From Chromatiales bacterium (GTDB taxonomy: Bacteria; Pseudomonadota; Gammaproteobacteria; Steroidobacterales; GCA-2729495), in contig JAEUQA010000086.1 in the NCBI GenBank assembly GCA_016789845.1, positions 124,001 to 188,000 of the forward strand: a DNA stretch of 64,000 nt, read 5' to 3'. The translations under genes and the position numbers were made by a program. Below the pieces are notes generated by a model. That model saw nothing but the letters and a program-made list of their open reading frames with translations. It did no database searches and was not told the DNA's origin. Positions 44,814 to 57,441 of this stretch are shown one piece after another (the first letter of the stretch is position 1; each line of letters begins with the position of its first letter).

Positions 44814-46742
44814 TCAACCCTCCATAACAATGCGGCCGCGGCTCGCGATCTCGGCAGCGAGACCCTGGGCCAGCCGCTCCAGCTGCATCGTGCCCAGATC
44901 CTTGCCACCGCGCGTGCGCACGGCCACCTCAAGATTTTGCGCCTCGCGGTCCCCCACCACGACCAGGTACGGGACACGCTGCAGCGTGTGCTCGCGAATC
45001 TTAAAGCCTATCTTCTCGTTCCGCAAATCCACTTCTGCCCGAACGCCATGATTTTTCAGGGTTTCCTGAACCTGGCCGGCAAAAGCGGCCTGGCGGTCGG
45101 TAATATTCAGGACCACGGCCTGGACGGGCGCGAGCCACGTTGGCAGTCGCCCCGCATGGTGCTCCAGCAGGATCCCGCAAAAGCGCTCCAGGGAGCCGAA
45201 CATGGCCCGGTGGAGCATGACCGGCACCCGGCGCTGGCTATCGTCCCCCACGAAGGACGCACCCAGCCGCTCCGGCAGGTTGAAGTCCACCTGGAGGGTT
45301 CCGCATTGCCAGTCCCGGCCAATGGCGTCCCGCAGCACGAACTCCAGCTTGGGTCCGTAGAAGGCACCCTCGCCGGGGTTGTACTCCAGGTCCAGCCCAC
45401 CCGCCCGCGCGGCTTCCTTGAGCGCCGCCTCAGCCCGGTCCCAGATGTCGTCGCTGCCGACCCGCTTCGCCGGCCGGTCCGAGAACTTCACCCGGATGTC
45501 GTCAAAGCCAAAGTCCCGGTAGATCCCCAGGATGAGATCGGTGACGGCAACCGACTCGGCCGTGATCTGGTCGTCGGTGCAGAAGATGTGCGCGTCGTCC
45601 TGGGTGAACGCCCGCACCCGCATCAGGCCATGCAGGGCACCGGAGGGCTCGTAGCGATGCACCTTGCCGAATTCGCAGAGCCGCAGCGGCAGGTCCCGGT
45701 AGCTCTTCAGGCCCTGGTTGAAGACCTGCACGTGCCCGGGACAGTTCATGGGCTTGATGGCAAACACCCGCTCATCGGGCGTCCGGGTCATGAACATGTT
45801 GTCGCCGAACTTCTCCATGTGGCCCGACTGCACCCACAGCTCGCGATCCATGATCTCCGGCGTGTTCACTTCCTGATAGCCCGCGGCATGCTGCTTGTCA
45901 CGCATGTAGCCGATCAGCTGCTGGAAGAGCGTCCACCCCTTCGGGTGCCAGAACACGGCGCCGGGCGCCTCTTCCTGGAAGTGGAACAGGTCGAGCTCGC
46001 GGCCAATCCTGCGGTGATCCCGCTTCTCGGCCTCCTCAAGGCGAGTCAGGTAGGCCTTGAGCGACGCATCGTCCGCCCAGGCCGTGCCGTAGATGCGCTG
46101 AAGCATCTCGTTGCGGGAATCGCCGCGCCAGTAAGCGCCGGCCAGCTTGGTCAGCTTGAACGCCTTGAGCTTGCCGGTGGAGGGCACGTGGGGGCCTCGG
46201 CACAGGTCGACCCAGCCGCCCTGCCCGTAGAGGCTGATCTCCTGGTCCGCCGGGATGGCCGCGATGATCTCCGCCTTGTACTTCTCACCGAGGTCGGTGA
46301 AGAACCTGATCGCGGCGTCCCGCGACATCACGCGACGCTCCACCGGCAGGTCCGCCGCAGCCAGTTCCTTCATGCGTGCCTCGATGGCCGCCAGGTCTTC
46401 GGGCGTAAACGGCCTCTTGAACGCAAAGTCGTAGTAGAAGCCGTCCTCGATCACCGGGCCGATGGTGACCTGGGCATCGGGGAACAGCGACTGCACGGCG
46501 TGGGCCAGCAGATGGGCGGTGGAGTGCCTGAGCACCTCGAGCCCCGCCGGGTCCTTCGCGGTGACGACGGCGAGCCGGGAGTCCCTGTCGATGACGTAAC
46601 TGGTATCGACCAGCTGGTCGTCAACCCGCCCGGCCAGGGCCGCCCGCGCCAGACCGGCCCCAATGGACGCAGCCACCTCGCCAACGGAAACCGGGCGATC
46701 AAATGCTCTCTGGCTGCCATCCGGCAGTGTGATAACGGGCAT
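44814..46742 (-). CDS. thrS: Threonyl-tRNA synthetase
   Basis: The 642-residue class II synthetase has the N-terminal TGS domain ([20 protein letters not shown]), the editing domain with [16 protein letters not shown] (about 75), the catalytic core with [15 protein letters not shown] (zinc Cys, about 330) and [20 protein letters not shown], and the anticodon-binding domain from about 535. The start codon lies 17 nt after the tRNA-Val 3' end, leaving no space for an E. coli-like autoregulatory operator. Its last codons carry the infC ribosome-binding site. Confidence 0.97.
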   Translation of the reverse strand: MPVITLPDGSQRAFDRPVSVGEVAASIGAGLARAALAGRVDDQLVDTSYVIDRDSRLAVVTAKDPAGLEVLRHSTAHLLAHAVQSLFPDAQVTIGPVIEDGFYYDFAFKRPFTPEDLAAIEARMKELAAADLPVERRVMSRDAAIRFFTDLGEKYKAEIIAAIPADQEISLYGQGGWVDLCRGPHVPSTGKLKAFKLTKLAGAYWRGDSRNEMLQRIYGTAWADDASLKAYLTRLEEAEKRDHRRIGRELDLFHFQEEAPGAVFWHPKGWTLFQQLIGYMRDKQHAAGYQEVNTPEIMDRELWVQSGHMEKFGDNMFMTRTPDERVFAIKPMNCPGHVQVFNQGLKSYRDLPLRLCEFGKVHRYEPSGALHGLMRVRAFTQDDAHIFCTDDQITAESVAVTDLILGIYRDFGFDDIRVKFSDRPAKRVGSDDIWDRAEAALKEAARAGGLDLEYNPGEGAFYGPKLEFVLRDAIGRDWQCGTLQVDFNLPERLGASFVGDDSQRRVPVMLHRAMFGSLERFCGILLEHHAGRLPTWLAPVQAVVLNITDRQAAFAGQVQETLKNHGVRAEVDLRNEKIGFKIREHTLQRVPYLVVVGDREAQNLEVAVRTRGGKDLGTMQLERLAQGLAAEIASRGRIVMEG

Positions 46743-46759
46743 GGGTGCTTAAACGTAAA

Positions 46760-46835
46760 TGGTAGGCGCGAGTGGAGTCGAACCACCGACCCCTTCCATG
46801 TCAAGGAAGTGCTCTAACCACTGAGCTACGCGCCT
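46760..46835 (-). tRNA. tRNA-Val (GAC)
   Basis: The 76-nt cloverleaf has acceptor AGGCGCG/CGCGCCT, D-arm GCTCAGTGGTTAGAGC, anticodon stem CTTCC/GGAAG with the loop TTGACAT (anticodon GAC), T-arm GGTGG/CCACT around TTCGACT, and an encoded CCA. The thrS start follows 17 nt later on the same strand. Confidence 0.97.
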
Positions 46836-46852
46836 GCTGCGGGCCGGGCGGA

Positions 46853-46882
46853 ACGATACCGAAAGGCAGGCGCCCAAGGCAA
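46853..46882 (-). promoter_or_regulatory. Candidate promoter for tRNA-Val (and thrS)
   Basis: On the minus strand TTGCCT (46882-46877) and TATCGT (46858-46853) are spaced by 18 bp, each matching the sigma-70 boxes at 4/6. A GC-rich stretch follows the -10, as in stable-RNA promoters. It lies between the uvrB stop and the tRNA. Confidence 0.45.
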
Positions 46883-46889
46883 GGCGGAC

Positions 46890-48914
<2,025 letters not shown>

Positions 48915-49002
48915 GGCCGGCGTGACCCGGCAGTTGGTTGCGGGACCCGAATCCCTTAGAATTTGCGGCCCTCTTCCGCCACGAGTCCAGCGAGGAATAC
49001 CG

Positions 49003-50184
49003 GTGAGTCTAGCAGTTTCGCAGCGCTGTCAGCGAGTCAAGCCTTCGCCCACGATGGCCGTCACGGCCATGGCCGCTGAACTTCGCGCCAAGGGGCGCGA
49101 TGTCATCGACCTGGGCGCCGGGGAGCCGGACTTCGATACCCCCGAGCACATCAAGGCCGCGGGCATTGCTGCCATCCAGGGCGGCCAGACCAAGTACACG
49201 CCAGTCGAAGGCACTGCAGCACTCAAGAAGGCCGTCATCGACAAGTTCCAGCGCGAGAACCGCCTCACCTACGGAATGGACGAGGTCGTGGTCTCCTGCG
49301 GAGCGAAGCAGACCTGCTACAACGTTTGCGGTGCCGTGCTGAATCCGGGCGACGAGGCCATCGTGCCCGCGCCGTACTGGGTGTCCTACCCGGACATGAT
49401 CAAGCTGGCCGATGCGGAGCCAGTCATCGTAGCCGCCATGATGGAAGACGGGTTCAAGATTACGCCCCGGCTGCTCGAGGCGGCGATTACGCCGAAGACC
49501 CGGCTGATCTTCCTCAACAGCCCGTCCAATCCGACCGGCGCCGCCTATACACGCGCGGAACTGCAGGCCCTTGGCGCCGTACTGGAGAAGCATCCCGCCA
49601 TCGTGATCGCGGCCGACGACATGTACGAGCACATCTACTGGGCTCCCGAGCCCTTCGTCAGCTTCGCTGAAGCCTGCCCGGCACTTTTCGACCGAACGGT
49701 CACCATCAACGGCGTGTCGAAGGCCTACGCCATGACCGGCTGGCGAATTGGCTATGCCGGTGGCCCGAAGACGATCATCGGGGCGATGAAGAAGATCCAG
49801 AGCCAGAGCACATCGAATCCTTCGAGCATCTCGCAGGCCGCCAGCGTTGCGGCGCTGTCGGGCGACCAAAGCTGCGTCCGGGAGATGACCAGGGCCTTCA
49901 GAGAACGTCACGACTATATCGTCGCGGCGCTCAACGGCATTCCGGGCTTCAGGTGCCTGCCCTCCGCCGGCACCTTCTACGCATTCCCGAACGTCACGGA
50001 GGCGCTGCGGGCCAAGGGCCTCAAGGACGATCTGGCCCTGTCCGAGCTGTTGCTGAACCAGGAGGAGGTTGCGGTGGTCCCCGGCTCGGCCTTTGGGGCC
50101 CCGGGTTACCTGCGGCTCTCGTTCGCCTGCAGCCTGGATACGCTGAAGGAGGCCGTGCGGCGGATCACGCGGGTCATGGGCTAG
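49003..50184 (+). CDS. Aspartate aminotransferase (class I, AspC/AAT Ib type)
   Basis: The 393-residue PLP enzyme interconverts aspartate and oxaloacetate using 2-oxoglutarate/glutamate. It has [19 protein letters not shown] at about 35, [18 protein letters not shown] at about 123, [13 protein letters not shown] at about 168, the PLP-lysine segment [19 protein letters not shown] at about 228, and the closing LRLSFACS with the substrate Arg at about 373. GTG at 49003 is chosen: GAGGA lies 7 nt upstream and the N-terminus [19 protein letters not shown] matches the family. The frame is open upstream into the uvrB start. Confidence 0.93.
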   Translation: MSLAVSQRCQRVKPSPTMAVTAMAAELRAKGRDVIDLGAGEPDFDTPEHIKAAGIAAIQGGQTKYTPVEGTAALKKAVIDKFQRENRLTYGMDEVVVSCGAKQTCYNVCGAVLNPGDEAIVPAPYWVSYPDMIKLADAEPVIVAAMMEDGFKITPRLLEAAITPKTRLIFLNSPSNPTGAAYTRAELQALGAVLEKHPAIVIAADDMYEHIYWAPEPFVSFAEACPALFDRTVTINGVSKAYAMTGWRIGYAGGPKTIIGAMKKIQSQSTSNPSSISQAASVAALSGDQSCVREMTRAFRERHDYIVAALNGIPGFRCLPSAGTFYAFPNVTEALRAKGLKDDLALSELLLNQEEVAVVPGSAFGAPGYLRLSFACSLDTLKEAVRRITRVMG

Positions 50185-50198
50185 CGTGCCCCGCGTTC

Positions 50199-50228
50199 TT
50201 GACTTGCTACGGCACGATCGCCGAGAAT
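50199..50228 (+). promoter_or_regulatory. Candidate promoter for tRNA-Asn
   Basis: TTGACT (50199-50204) and GAGAAT (50223-50228) are separated by 18 bp, matching the boxes at 5/6 and 4/6, about 28 nt before the mature tRNA. A GC-rich stretch follows the -10. Confidence 0.5.
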
Positions 50229-50256
50229 CCGGCGCGCTTCAGGGCTTTACCTCGCT

Positions 50257-50331
50257 TCCCCGGTAGCTCAGTGGTAGAGCAACCGGCTGTTAACCGGTTG
50301 GTCGCTGGTTCGAATCCGGCCCGGGGAGCCA
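50257..50331 (+). tRNA. tRNA-Asn (GTT)
   Basis: The 75-nt cloverleaf has acceptor TCCCCGG/CCGGGGA, D-arm GCTCAGTGGTAGAGC, anticodon stem ACCGG/CCGGT with loop CTGTTAA (anticodon GTT), T-arm GCTGG/CCGGC around TTCGAAT, and an encoded CCA. Confidence 0.97.
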
Positions 50332-50363
50332 TCTCATTTCCTAGCCACGTCAAGGCCAAGCCC

Positions 50364-51221
50364 CTACGGCAGGCTCTTCAGGTGCGCGCGGAGCGGCTCT
50401 GCCAGCCCTGGGTCGGCCAGGGCATAGTCCACAGTCGCCTCGACATAGCCCAGCTTGCTGCCGCAGTCGTAGCGCCGGCCCGTGAACGGGAGCGCATAAA
50501 CCGGCTCGGCCTTCAGCAGGTCGGCAATCCCGTCCGTCAGCTGGATCTCTCCACCAGCCCCCCGGCCGGTTGACTCGAGTATCCCGAAGATAGCCGGGGT
50601 AAGAAGATAGCGCCCTACTACGGCAAGCCTGGACGGCGCCACCTCCGGCGCGGGCTTCTCCACGATCTGGCGGAGGCGATTGCCGTCGCCTACCGCCACG
50701 ATTCCATAATCCCGTGTGCGGTTCTGCGGTACTTCCTGAACGGCCAGTACGCTGGACCCGTGGCGCTCGTGGTGACGCCGGAGCTGCGACAGGCAACCCA
50801 CGTCGGCCCTGATGAGATCATCGGGCAGGTGGACATAGAACGGCTCGTCTCCAACGGCAGGCCGCGCGCACAGCACGGCATGGCCAAGGCCGAGAGGTTC
50901 GCCCTGGCGGATGTAAACGCACGAAACCCCGGCCGGGAGGATGGCCCGCACCAGGTCCAGCAGGTCTTGCTTGCCGTTCGTGCTGAGGGATCGCTCAAGC
51001 TCCGCATCCCTGTCGAAGTGGTCCTCTATGGCGCGCTTGCTGCTGCCAGTGACAAACACGAGGCGCGTGACACCCGCCTCGAGGGCTTCCTCGACCGCAT
51101 ACTGGACAAGTGGCTTGTCGACGATGGGGAGCATTTCCTTCGGCATCGCCTTGGTTGCAGGCAGGAAGCGCGTGCCACGACCGGCGACCGGGAACACGGC
51201 AGTACGGACAACTCGCGACAT
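50364..51221 (-). CDS. galU: UTP-glucose-1-phosphate uridylyltransferase
   Basis: The 285-residue nucleotidyltransferase makes UDP-glucose for cell-envelope sugars. [29 protein letters not shown] at about 10-38 holds the nucleotide-binding and Lys motif (shown by position), [15 protein letters not shown] is at about 58, [15 protein letters not shown] at about 110, and the DGIADLL segment with the second Lys area is near 215. It converges on tRNA-Asn. Length and motifs are normal. Confidence 0.96.
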   Translation of the reverse strand: MSRVVRTAVFPVAGRGTRFLPATKAMPKEMLPIVDKPLVQYAVEEALEAGVTRLVFVTGSSKRAIEDHFDRDAELERSLSTNGKQDLLDLVRAILPAGVSCVYIRQGEPLGLGHAVLCARPAVGDEPFYVHLPDDLIRADVGCLSQLRRHHERHGSSVLAVQEVPQNRTRDYGIVAVGDGNRLRQIVEKPAPEVAPSRLAVVGRYLLTPAIFGILESTGRGAGGEIQLTDGIADLLKAEPVYALPFTGRRYDCGSKLGYVEATVDYALADPGLAEPLRAHLKSLP

Positions 51222-51296
51222 TGGGAGACTCCGGAGATCATCGTTCTTCGTCGCCCGATCATAGCCAATCCATCGCTGCTACGGTGAGCACTGGTT

Positions 51297-51332
51297 CACC
51301 GGCCGGCGGGGCTGGTGCCCCACCGGCCGGTG
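51297..51332. terminator. Long GC hairpin between the HhH gene and galU
   Basis: Ten base pairs (CACCGGCCGG with CCGGCCGGTG), one C/A mismatch, then five more pairs (GGGGC with GCCCC) close a 4-nt loop. It lies 15 nt after the stop of the helix-hairpin-helix gene (minus strand). No T tract follows on either strand, so it is terminator-like rather than a certain intrinsic terminator. Confidence 0.45.
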
Positions 51333-51347
51333 CTGTTCAGGACTGGA

Positions 51348-51629
51348 TCAGGGCGTGCCCTGGGCCTTCGCGGGCTGGCCCGTGCGGATGTTGTCCCGGT
51401 TCAACTTAAGGACCTGTGGCCCGATGCCACTGACCTTGAGCACGTCTTCCGGTGAGGCGAAGCGGCCATTCTTCTCCCGGAATTCGACGATTGCCCGAGC
51501 GCGGCTGTCGCCGACCCCATTCAGCTCCCGGGCGATAGTGGCCGCATCTGCCGTGTTGATGTCGACGGGCCCCGCCAGTGCCAGCACCGGCAAGCAGCCC
51601 ATAATGCCGAGACATATGACTCGTAGCAT
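51348..51629 (-). CDS. ComEA-like helix-hairpin-helix protein, exported
   Basis: The 93-residue protein has an N-terminal signal sequence (MLRVICLGIMGCLPVLALAG) and one ComEA-type helix-hairpin-helix pair (PVDINTADAATIARELNGVGDSRARAIVEFREKNG, quoted by position 20-55), with a second turn at VLKVSGIGPQVL. The fold binds DNA without sequence preference; in competent bacteria ComEA pulls DNA into the periplasm. AAGGAG lies 6 nt before ATG 51629, which decides the start against two upstream ATGs. A second role is possible, since many non-competent gammaproteobacteria carry such proteins. Confidence 0.85.
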   Translation of the reverse strand: MLRVICLGIMGCLPVLALAGPVDINTADAATIARELNGVGDSRARAIVEFREKNGRFASPEDVLKVSGIGPQVLKLNRDNIRTGQPAKAQGTP

Positions 51630-51752
51630 AAAAATCTCCTTCATTGCGGTTACGGAGGAACGACGCTGCCCCATTCAGACAGCATGCTCATCGTAGAAAG
51701 GGTGACAGTGATTCCTGAAGCCGCATTTCGGGCCAGTTCGTGCAGAAATGGC

Positions 51753-52928
51753 CTAACTGAGGATTCCTTCGAGAACACCGGAGCTCGTGGGCTGAACGGT
51801 GTCCCAGGACCGGCACCCCGGACACTGCCAATGCATCACGGCCGAACCGTAGCCGCAATTCCCGCATTGGAACCGCATCCCCGCCTTCAACACCTTGTGC
51901 AGCAGGGGACGAAGGCGGGCGACCCCTGCCAGGGAGTCCGATCCACGGTCCTCGGGTGACAGCAGGGCACTCAGGACGGGCTGCCCGGAAACGAACGTAG
52001 CCAGATACTCAATGGCCATCGGATCGCTGATTCGTGGATCACGAATCACTCCCAGGGCGATCCCGCGGAGACCGTCCGGCGTAGCGCCCATCTGGCGCAG
52101 CGCCTCCGCAACCCGCCCCCGGTGCTCAGCTGCCGATGCAAGGCCCATCAGGCGTGGAAGGACTTCGCCGAGCAGGTTTGGCCGTGCGCTGCCGAGACGA
52201 CTCAAGGAATCGATGGAATCATCAACCCGGCCCGAATCCGCAGCCAGATCGGCGCTAATCAGCACAGCGCGAACCTTGCCCGGCTCCATCACCTCGGCCT
52301 GGGTCAGCATCTGCCGAGCCAGCTCCGGGGCCTTCTGCAAGCGTGCCTGCTCGGCCAGTTCACAGTAGTAATGGGCCAGCTGGGAGCGACTGACGTTACC
52401 CGGGCCCAACCGGTTCAGCTCGGCGCAAAGGTCAACGGCCCTGTCCCAGTCGCTGGTGACCTCGCAGATGCGCAGCAGCCGCTTGAGGGCGTCCACGCCG
52501 TGAACGCGGGAATCCCGCAGCCGGATGAAGATCTCCTCGGCCCGGTCGAACAGGCCTGCGCCAAGGTAGTCCTCGGCCAGGGCAAATGACGCTGCCTCAC
52601 GTTGAGCGACGCTGCTCGACTGGCGTTCGACCAGGTTCTGGTGGAGACGGATGGCCCGGTCAATCTCGCCCCGCCGGCGGAACAGGGTTCCCAGCGCAAG
52701 CTGGGTCTCCATGGCGTCGTCGCTGAGGTCGTTGGCGCCAGTGAACAAGTCGACGGCGCGATCAGACTCCTCGTTGAGCAGGTACCGGAAGCCCCGGAGA
52801 AAGTTGGTGCGGGCCGACGCCTCGGCTTCCTCCTCGTCGTCGGCGTCGCCAAAGCGGGCAAATACGTAGCCAAGCGCGGCCGCGAGGAACAGCAAGCCGG
52901 CAAAGAGGAACGTGGACTCAGTCGGCAT
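51753..52928 (-). CDS. lapB: LPS assembly protein B (YciM)
   Basis: The ~391-residue protein has an N-terminal membrane anchor (FLFAGLLFLAAALGYVFARF), then TPR-like helices over about residues 45-330 (for example RGFRYLLNEESDRAVDLF and LALGTLFRRRGEIDRAIRLHQNL), and a C-terminal rubredoxin-like zinc ribbon with CGNCGYGSAVMHWQCPGC (four cysteines). In E. coli it binds FtsH and controls LpxC degradation and so lipid A synthesis. The start at 52928 overlaps the end of lapA, giving a coupled pair. Confidence 0.94.
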   Translation of the reverse strand: MPTESTFLFAGLLFLAAALGYVFARFGDADDEEEAEASARTNFLRGFRYLLNEESDRAVDLFTGANDLSDDAMETQLALGTLFRRRGEIDRAIRLHQNLVERQSSSVAQREAASFALAEDYLGAGLFDRAEEIFIRLRDSRVHGVDALKRLLRICEVTSDWDRAVDLCAELNRLGPGNVSRSQLAHYYCELAEQARLQKAPELARQMLTQAEVMEPGKVRAVLISADLAADSGRVDDSIDSLSRLGSARPNLLGEVLPRLMGLASAAEHRGRVAEALRQMGATPDGLRGIALGVIRDPRISDPMAIEYLATFVSGQPVLSALLSPEDRGSDSLAGVARLRPLLHKVLKAGMRFQCGNCGYGSAVMHWQCPGCRSWDTVQPTSSGVLEGILS

Positions 52929-53214
52929 CCTGCACCGGGAGGCTGCGCAGCGCCTGAACCTCCTGTTCGGCAAGACGCAGTGCGCGCCGGAGCGAGCGGC
53001 GCTGGGCCAGAAGACGCAGGATCCCGAACAGGGCGCAGGCGATTCCGAAAGCCCAGCCCAGGGCTATCGCCCCGACGATAGCCAGGGATTTCTCCATTTC
53101 CGTGGCCAGAAAGGCGAAGTCCAGCGAGATCCTGCCGGGATTCAGGGCCGCAAAGACCGCCGCGAGGCCAATGAAGACCAGAACCAGGATGGACACCAGC
53201 AAACTGCGGATCAT
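52918..53214 (-). CDS. lapA: LPS assembly protein A (YciS), two membrane segments
   Basis: The 98-residue inner-membrane protein has two hydrophobic segments (about 4-26 and 43-68) with the family ALNPGRISLDFAF between them and an alpha-helical basic tail (RRSLRRALRLAEQEVQAL). It acts with LapB. It is downstream of ihfB, as in other gammaproteobacteria. Confidence 0.92.
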   Translation of the reverse strand: MIRSLLVSILVLVFIGLAAVFAALNPGRISLDFAFLATEMEKSLAIVGAIALGWAFGIACALFGILRLLAQRRSLRRALRLAEQEVQALRSLPVQDAD

Positions 53215-53271
53215 CTGACCATCTCCACCGGACCAGGGCAGTGTTGCCGGACAGTATCGTCAGGCCGACAC

Positions 53272-53574
53272 TCAGTCCTTGATCGGCAGCTGCCGGTTCT
53301 CGTTGACCCTGTCGCGCAGGTCCTTGCCGGGCTTGAAGTGCGGAACGTACTTGCCAGCCAGGGCCACGGCATCGCCGGTCTTTGGATTCCGCCCCATTCG
53401 TGGGGGCCGGAAATGCAGGGAAAAGCTGCCAAAACCGCGGATCTCGATGCGCTGGCCACCGGCCAGCGCATCGCTCATGAGATCCAGCAGGTGCTTGACC
53501 GCCAACTCGACATCCTTCGTTGGCAGGTGCTTCTGCTTGCGGGCCAGAACCTCGATCAATTCCGACTTGGTCAT
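53272..53574 (-). CDS. ihfB: Integration host factor, beta subunit
   Basis: The 100-residue partner of IhfA has [31 protein letters not shown] at the start (quoted by position), [28 protein letters not shown] with the DNA-bending arm, and the ending [18 protein letters not shown]. It follows rpsA by 53 bp, the conserved order. Confidence 0.96.
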   Translation of the reverse strand: MTKSELIEVLARKQKHLPTKDVELAVKHLLDLMSDALAGGQRIEIRGFGSFSLHFRPPRMGRNPKTGDAVALAGKYVPHFKPGKDLRDRVNENRQLPIKD

Positions 53575-53627
53575 CGCTGCGTCCCCTTCACGCGTCCCCG
53601 GCCTGACTCTTGCTGTGGCGACCGAGA

Positions 53628-55310
<1,683 letters not shown>

Positions 55311-55439
55311 TTGTGTCGATTTACCGCCGGAAGGCGGACCTGTGTGTTGCAAGCGCCAGCCCTGAGCGCGGGTGGCGGTTATACCTAAACTCCCGATTCA
55401 CTTCGCCGTGGATCGGACCCAGTCAGTTTCGTCGGCACG

Positions 55440-56138
55440 TCACGTCGTCAGGCCTCGCTCCGCGGCCCACTGGAGCACAACATCCACCACGCGCGGAATG
55501 TCCATCCCCGTGGTATCCAGAATCCGTGCATCGTCGCCGGGCTTGAGCGGCGCGATGGAGCGTTCCGAATCTCTTCGGTCACGCTCCACCATATCGCGGG
55601 AAAGGGCGGAGAGGCTAACATCAATACCCTTGTCCTTCAACTGCTTATGACGCCTCCGGGCCCGCTCCTCGACGCTGGCGGTCAGGAAAACCTTCAGGCC
55701 GGCATCCGGGAAGATCACCGCAGCCATGTCCCGGCCATCCGCCACGAGCCCCGGGGCACGCCGGAAAGCCCGCTGCCGCTCGATCAGCGCCCGGCGGACG
55801 GCGGGTAACGCAGCCACGCGGGACGCTCCGTCACCAGCGGCCTCCGAGCGAATGGCGTCCGTGACATCCACCCCGTTCAGCAGCACCCGTGAATTGCCGT
55901 CTGCGCTCAGGAATCGCGCCTCGAGGCGGGAAGCCAGGTCCGCAAGGCCCGGCTCGGAATCGAGCGCTACGCCCCGCTGGATGGCGTCCAGGGCCACCAA
56001 CCGGTACAGGGCTCCGCTGTCCAGAAGGTGCCATCCCAGCCGGTCCGCCACGAGGCGGCTGATCGTGCCCTTGCCGGCCCCACCGGGGCCATCGATCGCC
56101 AGGACCGGCGCAACGGGAGCGCCGCCGAGATCATTCAT
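55440..56138 (-). CDS. cmk: Cytidylate kinase
   Basis: The 232-residue NMP kinase phosphorylates CMP and dCMP. The P-loop VLAIDGPGGAGKGTISRLVA lies at residues 13-31, the CMP-site LLDSGALYRLVALDA at about 36, VADGRDMAAVIFPDA at about 132, and the lid RARRRHKQLKDKG at about 160. It overlaps the aroA stop by 8 nt, a coupled arrangement common in this cluster. Confidence 0.96.
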   Translation of the reverse strand: MNDLGGAPVAPVLAIDGPGGAGKGTISRLVADRLGWHLLDSGALYRLVALDAIQRGVALDSEPGLADLASRLEARFLSADGNSRVLLNGVDVTDAIRSEAAGDGASRVAALPAVRRALIERQRAFRRAPGLVADGRDMAAVIFPDAGLKVFLTASVEERARRRHKQLKDKGIDVSLSALSRDMVERDRRDSERSIAPLKPGDDARILDTTGMDIPRVVDVVLQWAAERGLTT

Positions 56139-57441
56139 CCCCGGTCACCACGACGTCGAGGCCGATCCCCCGCGCCTCCGCGGCGAATCCAGGATAGGAC
56201 GTGGCGACGTTCGCAGTATCGAGGATCGTCACGGGCCCTTCGGCCCGTGAGGCCCCCACGGCGAAGGACATCGCGACCCGGTGGTCACCCGCGCTGTCGA
56301 CGGTACCGCTCCGGAAGCGGCCGCCACGGATCCGGGCGCCATCAGGCAGTTCTTCCACCTCTATGCCCAGGGTCCGCAGACCGTCGGCCATGACCCGGAT
56401 CCGATCCGTTTCCTTGTGCCTTAACTCGCTCGCGCCGCGAACGACGGTCTCGCCGCCCGCCAGCGCTGCAGCGACAAAGATTACGGGAAACTCGTCGATG
56501 GCCAGGGGCACCAGTTCCGGCGGGACGTCGATCCCGCGCAGACGACACGGCCGGACAATCAACCGCCCGACGGGCTCGCCCACCCCGCCAGGCGACTCCT
56601 CGATCCGGAGGTCCGCGCCCATCAGTTCCAGGATCCTGAGGATTCCAGTGCGCGTGGGGTTCAGTCCCACACGGTCAACGACCAGTTCGCCAGCGGAGGC
56701 AAGGCACCCGGCCAGGACCATGAAGGCCGCCGACGACAGGTCGCCGGGCACGGCTATCGGCCCGCCGACCAGCCTGCCGCCGCCGGCGATGGTCACCGTC
56801 GATCCAGAACGTTGGACCGGATAACCCAGCCGGGCCAGCATCCGCTCGGTGTGGTCCCGGGTCACGGCCGGCTCACTGACTGAGGTTTCACCACCCGCAT
56901 ACAGCCCTGCCAGGAGCACAGCGGATTTCACCTGGGCGCTTGCGACCGGCATGTCGAACGATATGCCGCGGAGCTTGCTGCCGCCCGCGATGCGCACCGG
57001 CGGTGTTCCGTTGGTCGTGTCGACCCGGGCACCCATCCGGCGCAGCGGCTCTGCTACGCGCTCCATCGGCCTCCGGCTGAGTGATGCATCGCCAAAGAGC
57101 TCGGTGGCAAAGGGTTGGGCAGCCAGCAGGCCCATGAACAGGCGCATCGCGGTGCCGGAATTGCCCATGTCGAGAGCCCGTCCCGCGGCCCGGAGCCCCT
57201 GCAGGCCCTGCCCCGCCACGTCTATCGTGGTCGCGTCGTGCTGAACGACCTCGATGCCCATGGCACGAACCGCCGCCATCGTCGCCAGGCAGTCCTCCCC
57301 GGGGAGGAAACCGGTCACATGGCTCGTGCCCTCGGCGATGGCGCCCAGCATCAGGGCGCGATGGGATACCGACTTGTCCCCGGGAACACCGATGTGTCCC
57401 TCCACCCGCGTGGAGGGCTGGATGCGGAATCGCTGCCTCAC
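56131..57441 (-). CDS. aroA: 3-phosphoshikimate 1-carboxyvinyltransferase (EPSP synthase)
   Basis: The 436-residue enzyme joins PEP to shikimate-3-phosphate. It has GDKSVSHRALMLGAIAEGTS at about 22-41 with the catalytic Lys, LDMGNSGTAMRLFMGLLA at about 88-105 and ELRHKETDRIRVMADGL at about 340. The GNSGTAMR loop (Gly and Ala at the two positions that matter for glyphosate) indicates class I. It overlaps the hisC-like gene by 4 nt. Confidence 0.96.
   Translation of the reverse strand: MRQRFRIQPSTRVEGHIGVPGDKSVSHRALMLGAIAEGTSHVTGFLPGEDCLATMAAVRAMGIEVVQHDATTIDVAGQGLQGLRAAGRALDMGNSGTAMRLFMGLLAAQPFATELFGDASLSRRPMERVAEPLRRMGARVDTTNGTPPVRIAGGSKLRGISFDMPVASAQVKSAVLLAGLYAGGETSVSEPAVTRDHTERMLARLGYPVQRSGSTVTIAGGGRLVGGPIAVPGDLSSAAFMVLAGCLASAGELVVDRVGLNPTRTGILRILELMGADLRIEESPGGVGEPVGRLIVRPCRLRGIDVPPELVPLAIDEFPVIFVAAALAGGETVVRGASELRHKETDRIRVMADGLRTLGIEVEELPDGARIRGGRFRSGTVDSAGDHRVAMSFAVGASRAEGPVTILDTANVATSYPGFAAEARGIGLDVVVTGDE

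Noticed and set aside
44937..46817. A 626-codon open frame on the + strand opposite thrS
   Set aside because: It mirrors thrS and even reads through the tRNA-Val gene; no domain is recognisable.
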